Positions 57,955 through 64,000 of a DNA stretch of 64,000 bases are shown piece after piece. The notes under the pieces were generated by a model, which worked only from the letters and a program-made list of their open reading frames with translations, searched no databases and was not told where the DNA came from. Source of the DNA: Zoogloea sp. (GTDB lineage Bacteria; Pseudomonadota; Gammaproteobacteria; Burkholderiales; Rhodocyclaceae); assembly GCA_016703645.1 (NCBI GenBank), contig JADJBR010000010.1, positions 434,001 through 498,000 on the forward strand, in the 5' to 3' direction. How positions within the stretch are numbered: position 1 is the stretch's first letter; every line of letters begins with the position of its first letter. The translations under genes and the position numbers were made by a program.

Positions 57955-58580
57955 CACCCCCGGGCCACCCGTATCTGCGGCTACGCGCACCGGTCGTCGT
58001 CGGCATCCTGCTGCTGGCCGGCGGCATCGCCATCGTCGCCGGCAGCCGCCACCTGCTTGCCACCGCCGAAAACAGGGCACATTCAGCGGCGCAGACGCTG
58101 GCGGATGTGGAGCGCCGGCTTGCCAACGCCGAGCACGTCGCGCTGCTCAGTCGTGAAGCCCTGGCCCATCACGCCCAGATGCAGGCCACAGGCTTCGACC
58201 GCCCCACCGACCGAGTCAGGTGGGTCGAGCAGATGGAAGCCCTGCGCAAGGCGATGCCTGTCGTTCAACTCGACTATGAGATCGGCCCGGAACATCCCAT
58301 GCAGGGTGACCGATCCGAAGGGCCGCCCACCCTGTTCGCCAGCACCCTGCATGTGCAGGCACGCGTCGCCCATGAGGACGCCTTTCTCACCCTCATCCGC
58401 CACCTCCGCGAGGCCAGCCCTGCCCTCCGGCCGACCCGCTGCCAACTCTCCCGCCAGACAGACGACTCGGGACAGGAAAGCCTTTCAGTGCGATGCGATG
58501 TGGACTGGATCCGCGCCCGCCTCTCCCCCTCCGAGACGGCAAGTCCTTCGAGTGCAGGCCGGGCCATTGGGGGAGGATGA
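57951..58580 (+). CDS. MshJ/PilO-like assembly protein
   Basis: 209-aa protein with one N-terminal transmembrane helix (about 13-33, VVVGILLLAGGIAIVAGS), a coiled coil (ENRAHSAAQTLADVERRLAN), and a small periplasmic alpha/beta domain. It is expected to pair with the MshI-like protein in the inner-membrane alignment complex. Its TGA stop (58578-58580) is also the first three bases of the adjoining 80-bp repeat array, so the C-terminal end borders the repeat exactly. Confidence 0.68.
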   Translation: MTPPGHPYLRLRAPVVVGILLLAGGIAIVAGSRHLLATAENRAHSAAQTLADVERRLANAEHVALLSREALAHHAQMQATGFDRPTDRVRWVEQMEALRKAMPVVQLDYEIGPEHPMQGDRSEGPPTLFASTLHVQARVAHEDAFLTLIRHLREASPALRPTRCQLSRQTDDSGQESLSVRCDVDWIRARLSPSETASPSSAGRAIGGG

Positions 58581-58876
58581 AAGGGGCCCCCACGCTGCGC
58601 CGCTACGCCGCTCGCTGCCCCCCAGGGGGGCTGTTTCACCTTGGGACGGCCCGGCGGTGAAAGGTACCCCCACGCTGCGCCGCTACGCCGCTCGCTGCCC
58701 CCCAGGGGGGCTGTTTCACCTTGGGGCGGCCCGGCGGTGAAAGGTACCCCCACGCTGCACCGCTACGCGGCTTGCTGCCCCCCAGGGGGCTGTTTCACCT
58801 TGGGACGGCCCGGCGGTGAAAGGTACCCCCACGCTGCACCGCTACGCGGCTCGCTGGCCCCGAGGGGGCTGTGTCA
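58578..58876 (+). repeat. Four-copy tandem repeat of 79-80 bp between mshJ and argJ
   Basis: Units start at TGAAAGG at 58578, 58658, 58738 and 58817; periods are 80, 80 and 79, with the last unit partial. Each holds CCCCCACGCTGC, CGCTACGC, a hairpin core GCTGCCCCCCAGGGGGGC, then TTTCACCTTGGG and CGGCCCGGCGG. Copies 1 and 2 are nearly identical; copies 3 and 4 diverge slightly. The array fills the space between two convergent genes, and its ends supply both stop codons' neighbourhood. A single related copy is at 12100-12166. Confidence 0.93.
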
Positions 58877-60112
58877 GGAGCGATAGTCTGCGTTGATCTT
58901 CACGTAGTCGTACGAGAAGTCACAGGACCACAGGGTGGACGCTTGGTCGCCCCGTGCGAGGTCCACCCGAACGGTGATCTCTGCTTCCTTCATTACCCTG
59001 GCGCCGGCCTCCTCCCGGTAGGAGGCGGCACGCCCACCCTTCTCGGCCACCAGCACCTCTTCAGTGGAGCTGCCCAGCCAGACCCGAATGCCGGACACGT
59101 CAAGGTCATCGATGCCGGCGTAGCCAATGGCTGCCAGAATGCGCCCGAGATTGGGGTCGGAAGCAAAAAAGGCGGTCTTGACCAGGGGCGAATGGCCGAT
59201 GGCGTAACCAACCTTGCGGCACTCGTCGCGGCTCCGCCCGCCCTCGATCTGCAGGGTGATGAACTTGGTCGCGCCCTCACCGTCCCGGACGATGGCCTGG
59301 GCCAGCCAGATGGACAACTCAAGCACGGCAGCCCGGAAGGCAGCGTAGTCGGCGGACAGGCCATCGCTGAGGGTCTCGTTTCCCGCCTGACCGGTGGCCA
59401 TCAGGATGAAGCTGTCGTTGGTAGAGGTGTCACCATCGACGGTGATGCTGTTGAAAGACACATCCGCCGCCTCCTTGACGAGGGCATCGAGAAGTGGTTG
59501 CGCCACGTCGGCATCGGTAGCCAGGAAGCCCAGCATGGTGGCCATGTTGGGCTTGATCATGCCGGCGCCCTTGGACATACCGGTCAGGGTGACCGTCTTG
59601 CCGCCAATCTTCACCTGACGGGATGCCGCCTTGGGCACCGTGTCGGTGGTCATGATGCCGTGACAGGCCTCGTACCAGCCATCGGACTTGAGGGCATCAC
59701 GGGCTGCCGGAAGCCCGGCAATCAGCTTGTCCACGGGCAGCGGCTCAAGAATGACCCCCGTCGAGAACGGCAGTACCTGATTGGCCTGGATGCCAAGCAA
59801 CCCGGCAACGGCCTCGCAGGTGGCCCGCGCGGTGGCCAGGCCGGGCTCACCCGTACCAGCGTTGGCTACCCCGGTATTGATGACCAGGGCACGCACCTTA
59901 CCTCCCGTCAGGTGCGTCCTGCACACCTGGACCGGTGCGGCGCAGAAGCGATTCTGGGTGAACACACCGGCCACACGGGTTCCCGGGGCCAGCTCAATCA
60001 GCGTGAGATCCTTGCGGTTCAGCTTGCGGATGGCCGCCTCGGTCACACCGAGTCGTACGCCGGGCACCGGCAGCAGGGCATCAGCAACGGGAGGGGAGAG
60101 CAAAACGGGCAT
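58874..60112 (-). CDS. argJ: Bifunctional ornithine acetyltransferase / N-acetylglutamate synthase
   Basis: 412-aa Ntn-type enzyme that transfers acetyl from N-acetylornithine to glutamate in the cyclic arginine pathway. The self-cleavage site is in [15 protein letters not shown] (Ala-Thr, with Thr as nucleophile). Other motifs are [21 protein letters not shown] and the C-terminal [10 protein letters not shown]. The ATG at 60112 (MPVLLSPP) is preferred to an upstream in-frame start. The final codons lie next to the repeat array. Complements argH in the same window. Confidence 0.95.
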   Translation of the reverse strand: MPVLLSPPVADALLPVPGVRLGVTEAAIRKLNRKDLTLIELAPGTRVAGVFTQNRFCAAPVQVCRTHLTGGKVRALVINTGVANAGTGEPGLATARATCEAVAGLLGIQANQVLPFSTGVILEPLPVDKLIAGLPAARDALKSDGWYEACHGIMTTDTVPKAASRQVKIGGKTVTLTGMSKGAGMIKPNMATMLGFLATDADVAQPLLDALVKEAADVSFNSITVDGDTSTNDSFILMATGQAGNETLSDGLSADYAAFRAAVLELSIWLAQAIVRDGEGATKFITLQIEGGRSRDECRKVGYAIGHSPLVKTAFFASDPNLGRILAAIGYAGIDDLDVSGIRVWLGSSTEEVLVAEKGGRAASYREEAGARVMKEAEITVRVDLARGDQASTLWSCDFSYDYVKINADYRS

Positions 60113-60375
60113 GACGAGAACTCCAGGGACAGGGCCGATCGGCAAAGTTAGCGATGATAAGCCCGGAGGTGTTTCAGGCGCACCATCCGGACTCACACTC
60201 CTTCGACAGAGTGGACGCCAGGCAGCCCTTCACGCAAGATACCGGCAGGGCAAGCTCAGCAGACTCGACACGCCGTGGGCACCCGCATCACCGGGGTTGA
60301 TCAGCAGGCAGACCGCAGCCATCGACGGCAAGGGGTGCAGGAGGCAACGACTTGACAGTACAAACGAGGCGGCAC

Positions 60376-61452
60376 ATGACAATCCCAGATCCCATCCTCA
60401 GGATACTCACGCTCGCCCGCTGGGCGCCGAGTGGCGACAACTGCCAGCCCTGGAAATTCGAGGTAGTGAACGCGAGCCATATTGTCGTTCACGGCAGCGA
60501 CACCCGTGAATGGTGCCTCTATGATTTCGACGGACATGCAAGCCACATTGCCCATGGCGCCTTGATCGAAACGATAAGAATCGCGGCCAGCGCAGAAGAC
60601 TTGTCGATCTCATGGAAAAGAAGAAACAACACCGCCGAGACAAGCGCGATCTACGACATCCATTTTCAACCGGAAGCGGGACTTCCCGACGACCCTCTGC
60701 TGCCATTCATTGAATCACGTGTGGTGCAGCGCCGGATGATGAAGAGGCACCCCCTGTCGAACGAGCAGAAGAGGGCTCTTGCCGATGCAGCGGCCCCCGG
60801 CCTTGAAGTCGTCTTTCTTGAAACAGGATCGGACAAGTCGAACATTGCCAAACTGTTATGGCGAAGCGCGTACGTGCGCCTCACCTGCCCAGAGGCCTAT
60901 GACGTGCATCGTGAGGTCATTGAATGGAACGCACGCTTCAGTAACGACAAGATTCCCGAGGAGGCCGTCGGCGTCGACCCAATGACAGCCAAGCTCATGA
61001 GATGGGTGATGCAAAGCTGGACGCGTGTCAACTTTTTCAACAAGTTCCTCTTCGGGACGATCCCGCCAAGAATCCAGCTCGACGTACTCCCTGCGCTTTT
61101 CTGCGGCACTCATGCCTTGCTGAAACCGAAGGGGCCACTATCCGGCACCGACGACTATGTTGCCGCAGGCATGTCCATGCAGCGCTTCTGGCTGACCGTC
61201 GCATCGCAAGGGCTCTATCTGCAGCCTCAAATGACGCCAGTAATATTCAGGTGGTACGCCCGTCGCGGAAGACCCTTTGCGGCCTCACCGGAATCAATGA
61301 AGATCGCCAAGGAAATATCCGGGCAGTTAGAGAAACTGGCAAATATCGACAAACAGGGCGATCTCGCCTTCTTCTGCCGCCTTGGGGAATCCACCCCTCC
61401 ACGCTCCAGATCCTTACGCAAGAGTCTGGACGACTTGATCATTCGCTCCTGA
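60376..61452 (+). CDS. Large nitroreductase-family-like protein
   Basis: 358-aa protein with an N-terminal nitroreductase signature LARWAPSGDNCQPWKFEV (FMN phosphate-binding Arg/Ser region) and a later DDYVAAGMSMQRFWLTVASQG, which matches the FMN-binding helix. The family usually has about 200 aa, so roughly 150 extra residues lie between and after these. The ATG has GAGG 6 bases upstream. The substrate is unknown. The 263 bases before it, up to argJ, show nothing identifiable. Confidence 0.65.
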   Translation: MTIPDPILRILTLARWAPSGDNCQPWKFEVVNASHIVVHGSDTREWCLYDFDGHASHIAHGALIETIRIAASAEDLSISWKRRNNTAETSAIYDIHFQPEAGLPDDPLLPFIESRVVQRRMMKRHPLSNEQKRALADAAAPGLEVVFLETGSDKSNIAKLLWRSAYVRLTCPEAYDVHREVIEWNARFSNDKIPEEAVGVDPMTAKLMRWVMQSWTRVNFFNKFLFGTIPPRIQLDVLPALFCGTHALLKPKGPLSGTDDYVAAGMSMQRFWLTVASQGLYLQPQMTPVIFRWYARRGRPFAASPESMKIAKEISGQLEKLANIDKQGDLAFFCRLGESTPPRSRSLRKSLDDLIIRS

Positions 61453-61743
61453 ATCTGCTCCCCCATCTGACACGACACCCTGCTTTCGCCGCTTTCCGCG
61501 TTGCGTAGAGGCAAGGGTAGTAGCGCTACCGAAGCTGACACCCCCCAATGGCCCTGGGGCCGAAACGGCCATAGCTACCGCACTTGTTTAACATGAAAGG
61601 CCACCCACAACGAACAAGCCGCCACCTGGCGTGACGCACGGGTCAGAGCAAAGACAAGGCGGGAGGAAGTGGAGTTTGACGGTGGCGGGCAGGTGGCCGC
61701 ACTTGGCGGGCATCCGTAAGCGATGACTCCCGAGCGTTCTCGC

Positions 61744-62040
61744 CTACCCCGAAAGTTCAAAATGAACAGATCGTAAGGGATTGTCCGCAGAGTGCAGCCT
61801 CCACCGCCTTGGGGTGAGCCGGGCCACATCGGCAGCCGGGTGTTGGCCGACGCGCGGGAGGACATTGACCAGATAGGCATAGGGGTTGATTTCATGCCGA
61901 CGGCAGGTGGCAATCAGGCCTTGGGCAATGCCCCCATATGTGGCCCCAACCTCGATCCAGCAGAAGGGCCAGTTGCTGCACCCCATCGGCACCACGCGCA
62001 AGGCGCGCTCCAGGTGATTGGTGTTGATCGACACCTCGGG
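61744..62040 (-). mobile_element. IS66-family transposase fragment (C-terminal relic)
   Basis: A 96-codon open stretch reads SINTNHLERALRVVPMG, NWPFCWIEVGATYGG and QGLIATCRRHEINPYAYLVN, matching the C-terminal end of IS66-type TnpC. Upstream in the same frame a stop precedes LTDPEV, so the rest is decayed. No inverted ends or OrfA/OrfB are recognisable. The surrounding gap (61453-62606) holds only this relic and an AT-rich regulatory stretch; a short hairpin with T-run is at 62438-62458. Confidence 0.8.
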
Positions 62041-62606
62041 GTCGGTCAGCTACACCTCAGGGGGGCACGGCGCTCCCGCACATCGACCATGGCGGTGATG
62101 AGCGAGGAAGGGCGCCGGGGTTGCCGCTTAACGGCAGGAAGCCACCTGCGGCCTTACGCCCACCCAGCGACGTCTCCGGCCCATTAGACGGCTCGGTGGA
62201 CTCTTTGGTCGGAAACGAGACGGCGAGCCGGACGTGATAACCGTCTGGCTTGCACTACAGCACGTCAACGACGTTGCCGCCGAACTGCGTCATGCAAGAG
62301 GACTCGGCTAGCTTTGAAATGTGTGCAATAAAAATGACAACCGCCGCCATCGCATTTCAGCGACATACCATAGCTGGCACTGATCCGGAAGCATCGACCG
62401 TACCGCAATCAATCTGTGTTTGAGACATATTTCACACCGACCGAATGGTCGCTTTTTTCACGAATCGCGAGCGCAATGTCATCGTTAGGCACGCCACACA
62501 ACGATTGTGTCGATATTTTTTACACTCATTTTTGCAAACTCAACCCTGTGCGTTTCGGGCAAGAAAAAATCTCACAAAATCATGGCTTTAAAAATTTGCA
62601 AAAACG

Positions 62607-62622
62607 TGGCACACCTATTGCT
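62607..62622 (+). promoter_or_regulatory. Sigma-54 (RpoN) promoter of the PEP-CTERM gene
   Basis: TGGCACACCTATTGCT: matches TGGCAC-N5-TTGCT with GG and GC exactly 12 bases apart (-24/-12). It lies 53 bases before the GTG start of the exoprotein. RpoN with PrsK/PrsR control of PEP-CTERM genes is known in Zoogloea-type bacteria. Two TTTGCAAA-like words at about 62529-62537 and 62593-62602 upstream are possible activator contacts. Confidence 0.85.
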
Positions 62623-62674
62623 TATTGTCAGCAAGGGCTACGGTAGCCCCACTTTTAACCAAGGAGATTCACAA

Positions 62675-63478
62675 GTGAAAAATTTCAAGCGTTCCCTCAC
62701 CGCTCTGGCCGCCGTTGCAGCCCTGTCTTTTGCTGGCGGCGCCAATGCAACCCTGACCAACTGGTGGATTGATTCCGACGGCGCTGCTGGTGCGGGCGCG
62801 GCGACACAAGTCAGCGACTATCTGGATCTGAATGGTCAGGCTTTCATCCACATTACGTCTGCTGTGCCGACCCCCCTGGCTCCGAACTACACCTTTAACG
62901 AAGCTGGCATCTTCAACACGGTTCTGGCCGACGGCTTCACGCTGCTCCCGTCCGCCCTGCACTCCAACTTCACCGCGAGCGGCTCCGGCAACATCAACAC
63001 TGCCAAGGTCATTTTCGACGCGGGCGGCGTCCTGACGGTGTTCAATGCCGCCAACACCGCGATTGGTACGTTCAGCCTTATCGTTGGTGATGGTCAGCTG
63101 CTCACCGGCACCGTGCTGCCCAATGGCACCTTCAGCCTCATCTTCGAGGCCACGAGCCTGGCTGCCGGCTACTTCTTTGACAGCGCCATGAATGACCTGT
63201 CGCTGACCGTTGCCGATGGCCTGACTTTCGGCTTTGCGACCACCAACGCCATTGATCAGACGGATGCTCAAGTTTCCGCCGCCGCCAAAAGCGCTCTGAA
63301 AACGGTTTATGACAACGGCTTCGGCACCAACATCACCGTTGTGGACGACAACGTGACCAACCTGCTGGTTAGCAACAACGGCCAGTTCCGCCTGTCGGTT
63401 CCGGAACCCGCCTCCATGGCTCTGGTTGGTCTCGGCCTGACCGGTCTGGCTGCTCTGCGTCGTCGTAAGGCTGCCTAA
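62675..63478 (+). CDS. PEP-CTERM sorting-domain extracellular protein
   Basis: 267-aa secreted protein. Signal peptide MKNFKRSLTALAAVAALSFA with likely cleavage after GGANA (about residue 26). The body is rich in Asn, Thr, Gly and Ala and predicted mainly beta. The C-terminus is a classic PEP-CTERM signal: VPEPASMALVGLGLTGLAAL then RRRKAA, recognised by an exosortase (EpsH/XrtA), which is not in the window. The start is GTG at 62675, set by AAGGAGAT 7-8 bases upstream. Transcription is predicted from the sigma-54 promoter at 62607. Such proteins take part in floc or biofilm matrix in related species. Confidence 0.92.
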   Translation: MKNFKRSLTALAAVAALSFAGGANATLTNWWIDSDGAAGAGAATQVSDYLDLNGQAFIHITSAVPTPLAPNYTFNEAGIFNTVLADGFTLLPSALHSNFTASGSGNINTAKVIFDAGGVLTVFNAANTAIGTFSLIVGDGQLLTGTVLPNGTFSLIFEATSLAAGYFFDSAMNDLSLTVADGLTFGFATTNAIDQTDAQVSAAAKSALKTVYDNGFGTNITVVDDNVTNLLVSNNGQFRLSVPEPASMALVGLGLTGLAALRRRKAA

Positions 63479-63574
63479 TTAACTGGCAGCCGATCACCGA
63501 GAGGTGTCGGTCAGCAGCAGTTTGTACGAATTGCCTCCCGTGTCGCCATGGCGGTTCGGGAGTTGCAATAGGAA

Positions 63575-63619
63575 AAGATCCCTACCCAGCAATCAACGCT
63601 GAGTAGGGATCTTTTTTTT
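63575..63619 (+). terminator. Rho-independent terminator after the PEP-CTERM gene
   Basis: AAAGATCCCTAC/GTAGGGATCTTT pairing, extended inward by CAGC/GCTG, around an A/T-rich loop, followed by eight T. Confidence 0.9.
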
Positions 63620-64000
63620 CATGGCAACTTCTTGTCGTTTCTGACTCAGCAACGATGGACTAACCTACATCAACGCGCGCGCCAGCACGCAGCGCGTGAA
63701 GCAAGGTCGCGGTGGATGGCGCGCCGCCCCCCCGATGATTGAAGTGGCAGGCGGTCAGGACTATTCATGACCAGCAACCAAGACTAAGCCGAAGGTGCGC
63801 GCTCAAATTCCCGGGCTGCGTTTTCACACCTGGCGCAGAGTCACCGCGCATGCAAGCACGCAAGCACGCAAGCACGCAAGGCAGTTTATGCAGACGTGGT
63901 CTCGATCCACAACCCCCCGCGCTACCCAAACCCCAGGGCCATTGCAGTTATCTGCCAACCGCGCTCCCGCATGAGGGATCACACTGGCGCCTGACGGGTA
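63620..64000. other. Right end of window, no gene seen
   Basis: About 380 bases after the terminator with no open frame of family-like character. It contains the 8-bp tandem repeat listed separately and otherwise nothing I can identify. Confidence 0.5.
63852..63880 (+). repeat. 8-bp tandem repeat, 3.6 copies
   Basis: GCAAGCAC repeated head to tail three times plus GCAAG, in non-coding DNA. It could expand or contract by slippage. Confidence 0.8.

Noticed and set aside
62438..62458. Short hairpin CGACC-gaat-GGTCG with T-run as a terminator
   Set aside because: Only five base pairs and no gene upstream on that strand to terminate; kept as a remark only.

Overview
The window is high-GC, densely packed DNA from a betaproteobacterium, most likely of the order Rhodocyclales (Zoogloea/Azoarcus/Thauera-like). 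This rests on several things read from the sequence: typical betaproteobacterial gene orders (dusB-fis-purH-purD; hemC-hemD-hemX-hemY divergent from ppc; hemA-prfA-prmC-grxD; algZ-algR beside argH), a PEP-CTERM exoprotein with a near-perfect sigma-54 promoter, an MSHA-type pilus operon, and an 80-bp GC-rich repeat of a kind I associate with this class. The genus is an inference.

Layout. 1-9.2 kb (+): the C-terminal part of a CheA/ChpA-type hybrid kinase, an RNB ribonuclease, a TonB-like protein, aroE, mtgA, dusB and fis. 9.2-13.5 kb (+): purH, purD, a 4-oxalocrotonate/CHMI-type tautomerase and hemF. 13.6-18.4 kb (-): a peroxiredoxin and the haem operon hemCDXY. 18.6-22.4 kb (+): ppc, broken by a 1-nt indel, and ppk2. 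22.4-31.8 kb (-): a CsoSCA-like carbonic anhydrase, a four-gene set (tyrosine phosphatase, polysaccharide deacetylase, acyltransferase, ATP-grasp), ygiQ and an AlgZ/AlgR-type pair. 31.9-34.7 kb (+): argH and a Ser/Thr kinase fused to a cyclic-nucleotide-binding domain. 34.7-38.3 kb (-): hemA-prfA-prmC-grxD. 38.4-39.8 kb: a LysR regulator divergent from a 48-aa gene that has its own promoter and terminator.

39.8-43.2 kb is the accessory island-like part: a HigB toxin with a HigA-ImmA/IrrE fusion antitoxin, a structured non-coding stretch, three small genes including an LRAT/NlpC-P60-like protein, and tRNA-Phe. 43.2-50.2 kb (-): a TctD/TctE-like two-component system, actP with its DUF485 partner, and acs, also broken by a 1-nt indel. 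50.5-58.6 kb (+): an MSHA-like operon (secretin, TPR protein, c-di-GMP-type ATPase, platform protein, PilM/N-like, PilO-like) without any pilin. It ends in a four-copy 80-bp tandem repeat that fills the gap to the convergent argJ. 60.4-64 kb: a large nitroreductase-like protein, an IS66 relic and the PEP-CTERM gene.

Themes: tetrapyrrole synthesis (hemA, C, D, F, X, Y) is spread over three loci. Acetate uptake and activation (actP, acs) share an upstream direct-repeat motif. Surface and extracellular functions recur (Chp-type signalling, MSHA-like machine, PEP-CTERM protein, sugar-modifying cluster). The most unusual items are the higBA operator arrangement with the structured element after it, the LysR-controlled 48-aa gene, the orphan CsoSCA-like protein, the phosphatase/deacetylase/acyltransferase/ATP-grasp set, and the repeat array that supplies the mshJ stop codon.
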